A DNA stretch of 64,000 nt, taken from positions 24,570 through 88,569 of the forward strand of contig JAQTUW010000007.1 of the NCBI GenBank assembly GCA_028707085.1, given 5' to 3'. The translations under genes and the position numbers were made by a program. This document shows positions 47,915 to 56,966 of the stretch, one piece after another. Position 1 is the first letter of the stretch. Each line of letters opens with the position of its first letter. The notes beneath the pieces were generated by a model. It had not been told where the DNA came from and made no database searches. It saw nothing but the letters and a program-made list of their open reading frames with translations. Source of the DNA: Methylococcales bacterium (GTDB lineage Bacteria; Pseudomonadota; Gammaproteobacteria; Methylococcales; Methylomonadaceae).

Positions 47915-48802
47915 TTATCCTCTGGGATGAAATTTGGAATGAAGCTCTTTTAGACGTTGCTGGGCAATATGGGTATAGATCTGGGTAGTGGATAAATCGG
48001 CATGACCCAGCAGCATTTGCACAACCCGCAAATCGGCGCCATGATTTAACAAATGGGTGGCAAAAGCGTGACGCAGGGTATGCGGGGACAAATGGCTCGC
48101 TATCCCGGCCTGAGCGGCATAGCGTTTGATGATATGCCAGAAAGCCTGTCTTGTCATACCCGTTCCGCGTGCGGTCACAAACAGATAATCGCTTTGTCTG
48201 TTGCCGAGAATAAGCAGCCGGGCTCCGGCAATATAGCGTTCCAGCCAGTCCATGGCCTCTTCGCCAAACGGCGCCAGACGCTCTTTATCGCCTTTGCCGC
48301 TAATTCTAATACAGCCCTGGCGCAAGTTGAGCTGTTGAAAATTAAGCTCAACCAGTTCGGAAACCCGCACGCCTGTGGCGTACAACAGCTCCAGCATGGT
48401 TCTGTCTCTGAACCCCAGCGGCTGAAGAGTGTTTGGCGTATGCAGCAATAATTCCACATCCGCTTCGGACAGCGAATCAGGCAGGGAGCGTCCCAGTCGC
48501 GGCGCATCGATCAGCCGGGTCGGATCGGCGTCGATTCTGGTTTCGCGCAACAAATAGCCATAAAATCGGCGCAAGCTGGATAAAATCCGGGTTGCAGAGC
48601 GGTTGGCCGTACCTTGTTGCTGGCGGTATTGCAGAAAACCGGTAATGTCCTGTTCGCAAACCTCGAGCAGGTTTTTGGTTTTCAGCCATTTGTCAAACTG
48701 CGTCAGATCGCTGCTATAGGCGGACAGTGTGTTACTGCTTAGCCCGGCTTCCAGCCAGAGAGCCTGTGAAAAAGCGTCGATAATTTTTGCAGAGCCGGTC
48801 AT
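47915..48802 (-). CDS. xerD: Tyrosine recombinase XerD
   Basis: 295-residue site-specific recombinase that resolves chromosome dimers at dif with XerC. N-terminal SAM-like core binding domain (LWLEAGLSSNTLSAYSSDLTQFDKWL). Catalytic residues: Arg in YATGVRVSELVELN, Lys in SGKGDKER, HTLRHAFATHLLNHGADLRVVQMLLGH and the Tyr in TTQIYTHI. XerC is the alternative, but the N-terminus and lone setting fit XerD. Confidence 0.92.
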   Translation of the reverse strand: MTGSAKIIDAFSQALWLEAGLSSNTLSAYSSDLTQFDKWLKTKNLLEVCEQDITGFLQYRQQQGTANRSATRILSSLRRFYGYLLRETRIDADPTRLIDAPRLGRSLPDSLSEADVELLLHTPNTLQPLGFRDRTMLELLYATGVRVSELVELNFQQLNLRQGCIRISGKGDKERLAPFGEEAMDWLERYIAGARLLILGNRQSDYLFVTARGTGMTRQAFWHIIKRYAAQAGIASHLSPHTLRHAFATHLLNHGADLRVVQMLLGHADLSTTQIYTHIAQQRLKELHSKFHPRG

Positions 48803-48923
48803 TCGCGCAAGCCCCCTTCAAAACCAATAATAGTGTAGGGTGTATTTTATGCCAATCTCGACTCACAAACTGCCGTTTCAATTTGACTGGCTACTGGAAG
48901 CACAAAACAGGCACAAAACAGGC

Positions 48924-48956
48924 AAAAAAAAGGGCAGCAAAATGCCGCCCTTTTTT
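48924..48956 (-). terminator. Terminator of the rpsP-rimM-trmD-rplS operon
   Basis: On the minus strand AAAAAAGGGC, inner GGC..GCT pairing and GCCCTTTTTT: a stem followed by a long T-run 18 bp past the rplS stop. The element is nearly symmetrical and could also act on the plus strand. Confidence 0.85.
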
Positions 48957-48973
48957 CAGTAAAAACGCGCCGC

Positions 48974-49321
48974 TCAGGAAAGTCTTTCCTTGATCCGCGC
49001 CGCTTTACCGGTCAGGTCGCGCAGATAGTAAAGTTTAGCCCTGCGCACATCGCCGCGGCGTTTAACTTCAATGCCGCCGACTGAAGGGCTGTGAGTTTGA
49101 AAAACCCGCTCAACACCTACGCCGTGGGAAATTTTTCTGACAGTAAAAGCAGAATTCAGGCCGCGATTACGTTTTGCAATGACGATGCCTTCAAATGCCT
49201 GCAGTCTTTCGCGCGTACCTTCAACTACCCGGACTTGCACAACGACGGTATCGCCTGGCCCAAAATCAGGCACATCGCTTTTTAGTTGCGCATTTTCCAA
49301 TTCTTCAATAATTTTACTCAT
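48974..49321 (-). CDS. rplS: 50S ribosomal protein L19
   Basis: 115 residues: [53 protein letters not shown] and [22 protein letters not shown] are unmistakable L19. ATG at 49321 chosen; it overlaps the trmD stop by 8 bp. Last gene of the operon. Confidence 0.98.
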   Translation of the reverse strand: MSKIIEELENAQLKSDVPDFGPGDTVVVQVRVVEGTRERLQAFEGIVIAKRNRGLNSAFTVRKISHGVGVERVFQTHSPSVGGIEVKRRGDVRRAKLYYLRDLTGKAARIKERLS

Positions 49322-50075
49322 TACCACACCCTAATGTATCAACTTCAGTTTTAAATTCTTTCAGCAAGGCGCTCTGCTCTGCGCTCAATGCTGTTTTTTC
49401 GAGCAAATCCGGGCGTTTTAGCCAGGTTCTACCCAGTGCCTGTTTCATCCGCCAGCGCCTGATTTCGGCGTGGTTACCACCTAACAACACCTCTGGAACA
49501 TCGCCCAGACTGCTTTGTTCAGGCCGGGTGTAATGCGGACAGTCCAGCAAACCATCGGAATGGGAATCCTGTCTGGCTGACTCTTCATCGCCCAATACTC
49601 CGGGCAACAGGCGAGTAACCGCATCGATTACGATCAGGGCGCCGAGTTCGCCGCCGCTAATCACATAATCGCCCAGCGACCATTCTTCGTCACAAATGTT
49701 CTGGATAAAGCGTTCGTCTATGCCTTCGTAACGCCCCGCCACCAGAATCAACTGCTCGCTATCGCAAACATTCTGCAGCAACTGCTGGGTGATGGTTTTA
49801 CCCTGCGGACTCAGATAGATAACCCGACTGCGTCCAGAAACCCGGCATTGCCTGGCGGCGTTCACGGCATCCAGCAAAGGCTGAAACTTCATGACCATGC
49901 CCGGCCCGCCGCCGTATGGCCTGTCGTCTACGGTTTTATGCCTGTCCTGGGTGTAATCCCGAGGGTTCCATACCGCCAGACCTACAAGGCCGCGTTCAAT
50001 TGCCTTGCCCGTTACACCATAACCGGCGGCATTGACGACCATTTCAGGAAAAAGACTGACGACATCGAAGCGCAT
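49314..50075 (-). CDS. trmD: tRNA (guanine37-N1)-methyltransferase
   Basis: 253-residue SPOUT methyltransferase forming m1G37, which prevents frameshifting. [12 protein letters not shown] at the start, [19 protein letters not shown], knot motifs [25 protein letters not shown] and [19 protein letters not shown] are visible. Third gene of rpsP-rimM-trmD-rplS. Confidence 0.98.
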   Translation of the reverse strand: MRFDVVSLFPEMVVNAAGYGVTGKAIERGLVGLAVWNPRDYTQDRHKTVDDRPYGGGPGMVMKFQPLLDAVNAARQCRVSGRSRVIYLSPQGKTITQQLLQNVCDSEQLILVAGRYEGIDERFIQNICDEEWSLGDYVISGGELGALIVIDAVTRLLPGVLGDEESARQDSHSDGLLDCPHYTRPEQSSLGDVPEVLLGGNHAEIRRWRMKQALGRTWLKRPDLLEKTALSAEQSALLKEFKTEVDTLGCGNE

Positions 50076-50166
50076 ATTACCTGTTGCAGTCCAATATTCT
50101 TTACCCGGATTATTTAGTCTGACAAACGCGATACGGGGCGAGACGATTCAAATAAACCGGGCAAGC

Positions 50167-50676
50167 TCAGAAATCCGGATCCCAATCAACTATTATCAGC
50201 TGCCCGGACAGGTCGATTTTTAGAACCGTCTGCTTTTGCAAAAAAGGAATCAGGCGTTCCGTTTCGCCATCGATCACCACCAGCACATCGTTGGCGCCGG
50301 TTTCCAGCAGATGGTCGACTATGCCCAGCCTGACCCCGGATTCGGTCTCCACATTCAGGCCGATCAGGTCGTGCCAGTAATATTCGTCAGGGCCGGTTTC
50401 CGGCAACTGCTGTCGACGAATCAGAATTTCCGATCCCATCAGGGCAGTTGCGGCATCCCTATCGGCGATGCCTTCAAGTTCGACAACCACCGTATTGCCA
50501 TGCCGTTGACCATCCAGAACCTTGACTTCCCTGATCAGGTTGTCTTTTTTCAAAAACCACGGCGAATATCGGAGGATATTCTCGCGGGGATGGGTAAAAG
50601 AAAATACTTTTATCCAGCCTTTAATGCCAAAAACACCGGAGATCTGCCCGGCGTTCAGAAAATCGCTGTTCGGCAA
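50167..50676 (-). CDS. rimM: Ribosome maturation factor RimM
   Basis: 169 residues; binds S19 and assists 30S head assembly. GQISGVFGIKGWIKVFSFTHPRENIL in the N-terminal barrel, then the PRC-barrel part with DEYYWHDLIGLNVET and LIPFLQKQTVLKIDLSGQLIIVDWD. It starts 8 bp after the rpsP stop; 91 bp separate it from trmD. Confidence 0.97.
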   Translation of the reverse strand: MPNSDFLNAGQISGVFGIKGWIKVFSFTHPRENILRYSPWFLKKDNLIREVKVLDGQRHGNTVVVELEGIADRDAATALMGSEILIRRQQLPETGPDEYYWHDLIGLNVETESGVRLGIVDHLLETGANDVLVVIDGETERLIPFLQKQTVLKIDLSGQLIIVDWDPDF

Positions 50677-50684
50677 AAGTCTTG

Positions 50685-50936
50685 TTACGCTGCTGCTTTG
50701 CTGGCGTCTTTGATCAGTCTGGCGACGCGGTCGGTCGGTTGAGCGCCGTTGCTTTTCCAGTACTGAACGCGTTCGCAGTCCAGAACCAGCCTTTGCTCGC
50801 CGCCGCGCGCCAGCGGATTGAAAAAGCCTATGCGTTCAATGTAACGACCGTCGCGGCTACTTCTGCTATCAGTAACTACAACATGATAAAAAGGACGATT
50901 TTTAGCGCCGCCCCTGGACAAACGAATGCTTACCAT
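50685..50936 (-). CDS. rpsP: 30S ribosomal protein S16
   Basis: 83 residues: [41 protein letters not shown] is the canonical S16 N-terminus. First gene of the operon; the 87-bp AT-rich gap to ffh probably contains its promoter. Confidence 0.98.
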   Translation of the reverse strand: MVSIRLSRGGAKNRPFYHVVVTDSRSSRDGRYIERIGFFNPLARGGEQRLVLDCERVQYWKSNGAQPTDRVARLIKDASKAAA

Positions 50937-51023
50937 TTGAATACCTTAAAAACATGAATCAAAATTTAATTAATTCATTTTACGCGATTTTAGACGATTT
51001 ACAAGTACAAAATATAGTTACGG

Positions 51024-52379
51024 TTACGGGCGCATGCCACGAATATTGCTGTTCAGGCCGCGCATCATGTTGGCCAGATTGCCCTTGCTGAATTTTTTCA
51101 TCATTTTCTCCATCATTTGGTGCTGTTTCAGTATCCGGTTGACATCCTGCAGATCCTGGCCGCAGCCGTTGGCGATACGCTGTTTGCGGCTGCCCTTGAT
51201 TAGATCCGGAAAGCGTCTTTCCTGTTTGGTCATCGAGTTGATGACGGCAATTTGCCTGGCGATATCTCTGTCGTTGACCTTGGATTTAACGTCCTTTGGA
51301 ACCTGAACCATACCGGGCAGTTTGTCCATCATGGCGCCTATGCCGCCCATATTCTGCATTTGCACTAATTGTTCCTTCAGGTCTTCCAGATCGAAGCTTT
51401 TACCTTTCTGGATTTTTTTCGCCAGTTGTTCGGCTTTTTTCTTGTCAACCTTCTGTTCAATGTCTTCAATAAGAGACAGCATGTCGCCCATGCCCAGAAT
51501 TCGCGAGGCCAGTCTGTCAGGGTAAAAAGGCTCAAGAGCGTCTGTTTTTTCGCCCATGCCGATAAATTTGATGGGTTTGCCGGTGATATGCCGGATCGAC
51601 AGGGCGGCGCCGCCGCGCGCATCGCCGTCGGCCTTGGTGAGGATGACGCCGGTCAGCGGCAAGGCGTCATGAAATGCCTTGGCGGTATTGGCGGCATCCT
51701 GGCCGGTCATGCTATCGACTACAAACAGGGTTTCGATCGGATTGATCGCGGCGTGCAACGCCTTGATTTCCGCCATCATTTCTTCGTCAATATGCAGGCG
51801 GCCCGCAGTATCGACAATCAGCACGTCGATAAACTGGCGCTTGGCGGCGTCAATGGCGCGATTGACGATGTCTACCGGATTTTCGGATATGTCGCTATCA
51901 AAAAACTTCAGCCCCACATCCTCGGCTAGGGTCTGCAGCTGCTTGATTGCCGCCGGGCGATAAATGTCGACGCTGACGACTGCGACCTTTTTCTTTTTCT
52001 TTTCCTTCAGGTGACGGCCCAGTTTTGCTACCGTAGTGGTTTTGCCTGCGCCCTGCAGGCCGGCCATTAGCACAATGGCGGGTGGCTGGGTGCGCAGATT
52101 CAGTTCCTCGTTTGCCGAGCCCATGACTTTTATCAGCTCGCTCTGCACCACTTTAATCATCGCCTGTCCCGGCGTCAGGCTGGTTTGCACTTCCTGGCCC
52201 AGTGCTCGCTGGGTGACCTGTTCAATAAAATCGGTCACCACCGGCAGGGCGACATCGGCTTCCAGCAACGCCATCCGCACTTCGCGCATGGCGTCTTTAA
52301 TATTGGCTTCGGTCAGGCGACCGTGGCCCTTCAGTTTTTTCAGAGTGCCGTTTAAACGGTCGGTTAAATTATCGAACAT
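51024..52379 (-). CDS. ffh: Signal recognition particle protein Ffh
   Basis: 451-residue SRP GTPase. N domain FDNLTDRLNGTLKKLKGHGRLTEANI, G domain GLQGAGKTTTVAKLGRHL, VDIYRPAAIKQL, DTAGRLHIDEEMM and TKADGDARGGAAL, and a methionine-rich M domain at the end (HQMMEKMMKKF...NLANMMRGL). It targets nascent membrane proteins to FtsY. ATG at 52379 is preferred to the track start by homology. It diverges from the CcsA-like gene, as commonly seen. Confidence 0.98.
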   Translation of the reverse strand: MFDNLTDRLNGTLKKLKGHGRLTEANIKDAMREVRMALLEADVALPVVTDFIEQVTQRALGQEVQTSLTPGQAMIKVVQSELIKVMGSANEELNLRTQPPAIVLMAGLQGAGKTTTVAKLGRHLKEKKKKKVAVVSVDIYRPAAIKQLQTLAEDVGLKFFDSDISENPVDIVNRAIDAAKRQFIDVLIVDTAGRLHIDEEMMAEIKALHAAINPIETLFVVDSMTGQDAANTAKAFHDALPLTGVILTKADGDARGGAALSIRHITGKPIKFIGMGEKTDALEPFYPDRLASRILGMGDMLSLIEDIEQKVDKKKAEQLAKKIQKGKSFDLEDLKEQLVQMQNMGGIGAMMDKLPGMVQVPKDVKSKVNDRDIARQIAVINSMTKQERRFPDLIKGSRKQRIANGCGQDLQDVNRILKQHQMMEKMMKKFSKGNLANMMRGLNSNIRGMRP

Positions 52380-52506
52380 ATCTGCGTCTTTATTTTTATA
52401 GGGTTCAGGACTGGCAATGGCTAACACAAACGGGTTAGAACAATCTAGCAGCTTAGTTTAACATAAGCTATCCGCTACGCCTTTTGATTATTCCCGGTCG
52501 TCTATC

Positions 52507-53310
52507 ATGTATACCTTTCCAGTCGGCATTATCGCAGTTTTAAGTTATGTAGCCGCCTTTCTGCTGTTGTTGAAAGAGCTTGTAACGCCTGGCAGACTCA
52601 ATCGCATTCCGGCAACTTATCCGGCATGGACGGGGGGATGTCTGCATGCTGTCTATCTGTTTCTGATGTTTCAGCAGCATGAGGACTTCAATTTCAGCTT
52701 TTTTAACGCCGCCGCGCTGGTTGCATTGTTTATCGTGCTGATACTGCTTTTTGCCGCACTGGACAAGCCGGTTGAAAAGCTGGGCGTGGCGATTTTCCCG
52801 CTGGCCGCCATTTTACTGGTGCTGGATATGTATTTCCCGGAAAAGAGTCATCCACTGGTGGCGCACAATTGGCAGATGAGCGTGCATATTCTAAGTTCGA
52901 TTATCGCCTTCAGTTTGTTGAATATTGCCGCATTGCAGGCGATCCTGCTGGCGATTCAGGAGCAGCAGCTACGGCGGCATCAGCCTAGACGGCTGATGCT
53001 GGTTTTGCCGCCCTTGCAAGCCATGGAAATCCTGTTGTTTCAGATGATAGCGGTGGGGCTGTTTTTTTTGACGGTATCCCTGCTCAGTGGATTCATTTTT
53101 ATAGAGGATCTATTTGCTCAGCATTTAGTGCATAAAACGGTGCTGTCCATCATAGCCTGGCTTATTTTTTCGGCCTTGCTGACAGGGCGCTTGCGTTACG
53201 GCTGGCGCGGCTCGGTTGCCATTCATTGGACGCTGGCCGGATTTTTACTGCTGCTGCTGGCGTATTTCGGCAGCAAACTGGTGCTGGAACTGATTTTGAA
53301 AAAAGTTTGA
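52507..53310 (+). CDS. CcsA/YpjD-type cytochrome c assembly membrane protein
   Basis: 267 residues with about eight hydrophobic helices. The conserved late part HKTVLSIIAWLIFSALLTGRLRYGWRGSVAIHWTLAGFLLLLLAYFGSKLVLELIL matches CcsA-family proteins (YpjD/CorE type). VAHNWQMSVHILSSIIAF holds a conserved His. Genes like this sit divergent from ffh in many Gammaproteobacteria; a role in cytochrome c maturation or haem handling is a family guess, not proven for this branch. Confidence 0.85.
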   Translation: MYTFPVGIIAVLSYVAAFLLLLKELVTPGRLNRIPATYPAWTGGCLHAVYLFLMFQQHEDFNFSFFNAAALVALFIVLILLFAALDKPVEKLGVAIFPLAAILLVLDMYFPEKSHPLVAHNWQMSVHILSSIIAFSLLNIAALQAILLAIQEQQLRRHQPRRLMLVLPPLQAMEILLFQMIAVGLFFLTVSLLSGFIFIEDLFAQHLVHKTVLSIIAWLIFSALLTGRLRYGWRGSVAIHWTLAGFLLLLLAYFGSKLVLELILKKV

Positions 53311-53360
53311 GATTCAGACAGCGTATGGGGGCGTCGATTTCTTGGCAACATGCTGAGAAT

Positions 53361-53386
53361 GGGGAGGGTGCGGCTTTGCCCTCCCC
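53361..53386. terminator. Hairpin between convergent genes
   Basis: GGGGAGGG and CCCTCCCC pair perfectly around a 10-base loop, between the CcsA-like stop and the PEP-CTERM stop. No clear U-tract on either strand; a bidirectional transcript end is likely. Confidence 0.5.
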
Positions 53387-53413
53387 GGGAGAGTTACTCT
53401 TCGGGCAACCGGC

Positions 53414-54115
53414 TTAAGCCCTGTTTTTTCGACGAAAGCCAAAGCCCAACAGGCCGGAGGCCAGTAATGCAATGCTGGTCGGCTCGGGTATGGCTGAGCC
53501 TGAGGATATACTTGGATTGGTGTAGTTATAGGTAACGGTTACTGCGGTCGCTTCCGTGGTTTTAAAGCCGACTGTGTCGTCGCCATTGCCGCCGCTAAAA
53601 CCGGAAGTGCCTGAGGCCGAAGCATTCAGAACCCAGGTGCCGGGAGAGCTGGATTCAAATCCGGTTAGAGTGGTTGGCAGGCTAAATGTGGTGCCGGCGG
53701 TATTTTGGCCGCTATAGCTATTGGTAAAAGTGCCGTCGGTGGTTGTGGCGGCGGGAATGCTGACATTGTCCGTGTCTGCGGAGATGTTCAGCAGCAGGGT
53801 TCCGGAAAAGGCGGTTGAGGTAAATTGCTGCAGCCCGCCTAGTGTCAGATGGATATTATCTATCGTAGGATCAGGGTTGTCGCCGTTTACGGTGACGCCT
53901 ATATTGCCGGTATAACTGACGGTCACGCTTTCCAGCGTACCCAGTGAGGTGTCGAAGTCGGTAATATTCAGCGCAATCGGATAGGTGCTCAATTTTTGAA
54001 GATTGTCGGCCGCGCCATAATTGTAAGTAAAGGATTCGCTGGCCGCATTCACGTTACTGCTGAGCATTAAAGCTAAGGCCAGTGTGGATGCGGGGTTTAT
54101 ATATGTTTTTTTCAT
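53414..54115 (-). CDS. PEP-CTERM sorted secreted protein
   Basis: 233 residues: signal peptide (TYINPASTLALALMLSSNVNAA), a Ser/Thr/Gly-rich beta-type body and a C-terminal sorting signal AIPEPTSIALLASGLLGFGFRRKNRA, the PEP motif, hydrophobic helix and basic tail recognised by exosortase. The mature part is not related to the other two PEP-CTERM proteins here. ATG with AGGAC upstream. Function of the body unknown; the class is linked to extracellular matrix and exopolysaccharide. No exosortase gene lies in the window. Confidence 0.88.
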   Translation of the reverse strand: MKKTYINPASTLALALMLSSNVNAASESFTYNYGAADNLQKLSTYPIALNITDFDTSLGTLESVTVSYTGNIGVTVNGDNPDPTIDNIHLTLGGLQQFTSTAFSGTLLLNISADTDNVSIPAATTTDGTFTNSYSGQNTAGTTFSLPTTLTGFESSSPGTWVLNASASGTSGFSGGNGDDTVGFKTTEATAVTVTYNYTNPSISSGSAIPEPTSIALLASGLLGFGFRRKNRA

Positions 54116-54505
54116 ATTCGTTTTTGTCCTAATTATCTTGAAAGAGCAATTAAATATAGCAATTGAATGGATCCGTCTTTTTGGCTAGAAGCAGAGGTCG
54201 TCCGCTTCTTCTCATCTTGCCTGCTTGAAAGAGTCGGCATTACTTTCCATAGCAGCATTCCTGCCAAATATTTTACAGCACATTTCATGCCATATTTATT
54301 TTTCTTTTTTAAATCAGTATATTATTTTTTGGTAATTTGCTCCCGCGACTGAGTTTGTAAGATTTTCTGGAATTGGAGGGGTTAAAAAAACCTTTAATTA
54401 ATTGTGTGTTTAATGGGAAATATTAAGCCTATACAAAAGGTTGTATGGCTTTGCAGTCTTTTGGTGGGTAGAGATGTGTTTTTGTGCTGTTTGTATAAAA
54501 TCATG

Positions 54506-54528
54506 AAGTGTAAAGTTTTCCGACACTG
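54506..54528 (+). repeat. 23-bp repeat, copy 1
   Basis: AAGTGTAAAGTTTTCCGACACTG. It matches copy 2 at 19 of 23 positions, all four differences falling in the centre. Outer AGTGT and ACACT are an inverted pair, as in a regulator-binding site. Confidence 0.65.
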
Positions 54529-54718
54529 AAATAAGGAAAGAGATGATGGTTCGCTCGGTATGTTGGTGCGGATCGGTTTGAACTGTCTTGCAGGCTATAA
54601 ATAAAAAATAAGCAATAACAGTTTGTTTTAAAATATATTTTTTTGATTGGTGTGCGCATGTTAAAAAATTAATTGTGATGGACTTCACAAAACAGGGCGA
54701 ATTAAGGTGAGGCTAATA

Positions 54719-54741
54719 AAGTGTAAAAAAATCCGACACTG
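54719..54741 (+). repeat. 23-bp repeat, copy 2
   Basis: AAGTGTAAAAAAATCCGACACTG, same orientation as copy 1 and 213 bp downstream. Conserved parts are AAGTGTAAA and TCCGACACTG around four variable bases. Confidence 0.65.
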
Positions 54742-55640
54742 CATTGGCTGATCTGCACGGTTTTTGCCGGCTGTTTTAAGTGGGGTGTTGATGGCTTGTT
54801 GTTAAAATGAACAAATAAATCAAATGCCTGCTCCGAGTATTTTGATCTTTCATATGTTGTGTGGGGTCTCAGGCAAAGCTATTTTTAATAAAATTGAGCT
54901 TTTTTGCGTGTAATGAAATTCGACTATTACATTTTTCAAGTTTTAACAAGCTGTAAAAAATAACAGGAGCAGGTGGCAATATTGACGTGCACATTCTGTT
55001 GGATTCTTCATTGGTTCGGATGGATTTCGAAAAGACGCTTTTTTGATGGTTGGCTGCTGACTTTTATAGATCAATTGTTTGTCGTTCGAGCAAGTTATAT
55101 CCGGTTTTTGGGGTTTCCTGTCGAGGGCTTGTTGCTGCAAATAAAAGTTGTTTTCTTATGGTTAGAAATTCGGAGTTTTTAGTGGATGCAGTAAAACCAT
55201 TCCTGAAAAAATAGACATGTAAAATATAGGGTTAATTGTTCGTATTGCATGCTTTTACATAAGTCTCTGGGCTGAATTGATGTCGGGTAATTCGCTTTAT
55301 GTTTATGGCGACAAGTGGCGGACTAAAGATTTGGTTTGTAATTCAATGCTTCCATGAATGTTTAATTGAAAGCCGCAAGACGGCGTTCGTTAAAAGCCTA
55401 ATTACCATATAAAAAACAAGTTAAATAAGGCGTTGAATCTTATAGAGGCAGATAATTTGATCTCTTTTAATTTAAAGTGTGATATTATTTTTTTGCATTG
55501 CGCAAGCCGTAAACTATGACAGGTAAAAGCGCTCATATATTGGCGCGTTTAATGCATGTGTTTTATGTCTGGATGATTTCAGTACGAAGGAGCGATAAGA
55601 AGAAAGTGTTGTGATTTGTAAGAATAAATAGGTGATAAAC

Positions 55641-56450
55641 ATGAAGACTGAGGTGATGATACATAGCATCCTGAGTAGTCCGGTCAAGACGATTTTGCTT
55701 TCGCTGTTCGCCTTTTCGGCGCAAGCCGGGCTGGTGGTGACCAATGGCGGCTTTGAAGAGACTACCCTGAGTGGTTCCGGGTTGGTGACCAACTCCAATT
55801 TAACCGGTTGGCAGACTACTTCCGGCTATACGTTTCTGGTCGCCCCGGGCGATGCGGGCATAAATTTGGGTACCGGCATCAGTTTGTGGGATAGCAATAC
55901 CAATGGTGGTCTAGATCCCATTCCCGGCGCCAGCCCGCTTGGCGGCAATTTTATTGTCTCCGATGGCGCGTATGAAATGGGGGAGTTGTACCAAACCCTG
56001 ACCGGTTTGGTGGCGGGACGGCAATATGATGTGACGTTTTATCAGGCTGCCGGTCAGCAATACACTTTTACAGGCGACACCCAGGAAGAGTGGCAGGTCA
56101 CTCTGGGCGGTACGCTGACATCCGGGCAGAGCGTGACCCTGGAAAATGCGCAGACCGCTACCAATATCACCACGATTACTGGTGGGCAGACCCAAACCTC
56201 GGCGCTAATGAGCAACCCCAGTCATGGCTTTACCAATTGGGAGCAGCAAACCCTGCAATTTACTGCTACATCGTCCAGCGAACTGCTAGGTTTTCTGGCT
56301 GTAGGTTCGCCGTTGGGGCAGCCGCCGTTTGTGTTGCTGGACGGCGTGACTGTTGAAGCGATACCTGAACCGGAAACTCTTCTGTTGCTGGGCGAGGGTT
56401 TGCTGTCCATGGTGGCGGCGGGCAGACGGCAAATGAAGCATAAGGTTTGA
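55641..56450 (+). CDS. PEP-CTERM protein, tandem copy A
   Basis: 269 residues from ATG 55641, preceded by AGGTGA (the track start is an upstream GTG). Signal peptide ending FAFSAQA, then NGGFEETTLSGSGLVTNSNLTGWQTTSGYTF, a galactose-binding-like (DUF642-like) beta-sandwich pattern with LYQTLTGLVAGRQYDVTFYQAAGQQY, then sorting signal IPEPETLLLLGEGLLSMVAAGRRQ. It is very like copy B. Odd point: a Glu (GEG) in the middle of the sorting helix where copy B has Ile (GIG). A terminator follows 55 bp later. Probably exported and anchored or released by exosortase. Confidence 0.87.
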   Translation: MKTEVMIHSILSSPVKTILLSLFAFSAQAGLVVTNGGFEETTLSGSGLVTNSNLTGWQTTSGYTFLVAPGDAGINLGTGISLWDSNTNGGLDPIPGASPLGGNFIVSDGAYEMGELYQTLTGLVAGRQYDVTFYQAAGQQYTFTGDTQEEWQVTLGGTLTSGQSVTLENAQTATNITTITGGQTQTSALMSNPSHGFTNWEQQTLQFTATSSSELLGFLAVGSPLGQPPFVLLDGVTVEAIPEPETLLLLGEGLLSMVAAGRRQMKHKV

Positions 56451-56505
56451 TTATCGCTTTAATCCGTCAAGCGGGTGGGGCATAAAGCTTCCCCGCAGCC
56501 ACGGG

Positions 56506-56541
56506 AAGGGGTATCGTTTTTCAGACGCTACCCCTTTTTTG
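56506..56541 (+). terminator. Terminator of PEP-CTERM copy A
   Basis: AAGGGGTA...TACCCCTT stem, extended by CG/CG, followed by a run of six T. Located 55 bp after the copy A stop. Confidence 0.8.
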
Positions 56542-56966
56542 TTTGTACTCCGCATCAACGCATGCTGTCCGGATGAACCGGATTAAAACAGACAAATTGC
56601 AAGACGCCTGGTTTTGTTATTTAAAGAATTAATTGCTGAATTGTCCGACGTTTTAATTAAGAATAAATGCGTTGCCGACAGGCTTGTCGCATTGTTGCCA
56701 AAGATGCGCCGTGTATTGTGCTTATTATAAAGATGATGTAATGGGTTATACCGATTTAAAAACAGTGACTGCGTGACATCTGTTGAAATAAAATTGTAAC
56801 AATACCTATGTTAATCAATCGCTGACGAATTGATTAGCATAGGTATTGATTCAGGTCGATTAACTGGATAAAACTGCAAGGTTTTTTGAGTTATTGACGG
56901 ATTGATATTTTTAGATGTATTGAAGTTTTAAATTTTTTGAAGATGAAATTAAGAATGAGAGATGAA
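56542..56966. other. Leader region of PEP-CTERM copy B
   Basis: About 425 bp, AT-rich, no credible ORF. It holds a 49-bp inverted repeat (listed separately) and presumably the copy B promoter. TCCGAC and CCGACA occur near 56640-56680 but do not form the full 23-bp repeat. Confidence 0.45.
56800..56848 (+). repeat. 49-bp inverted repeat upstream of PEP-CTERM copy B
   Basis: Arms CAATACCTATGTTAATCAAT and ATTGATTAGCATAGGTATTG pair over 20 bp with one mismatch around a 9-base spacer, about 120 bp before the gene. No T-run follows. It could be an operator, an attenuator-like hairpin or a remnant of a mobile element. Confidence 0.7.

Larger units (their letters stand above)
54116..55640. other. 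1.5-kb AT-rich intergenic region between PEP-CTERM genes
   Basis: No credible gene: the listed ORFs lack homology, start signals or protein-like composition. It carries two copies of a 23-bp dyad-bearing repeat and many A/T runs, and it separates divergent PEP-CTERM genes. Probably regulatory DNA, though a small RNA cannot be excluded. Confidence 0.5.

Noticed and set aside
53361-53386. Third member of the CCCTCTCCC palindrome family
   Set aside because: The stem GGGGAGGG/CCCTCCCC has a different loop and core, so it is treated as an independent hairpin.
54410-54688. 92-aa minus-strand ORF in the PEP-CTERM spacer
   Set aside because: No ribosome-binding site, no recognisable domain, AT-rich composition; overlaps the 23-bp repeat.
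54943-55182. Overlapping short ORFs on both strands
   Set aside because: Low-complexity, no homology and no start signals; likely chance ORFs in AT-rich DNA.
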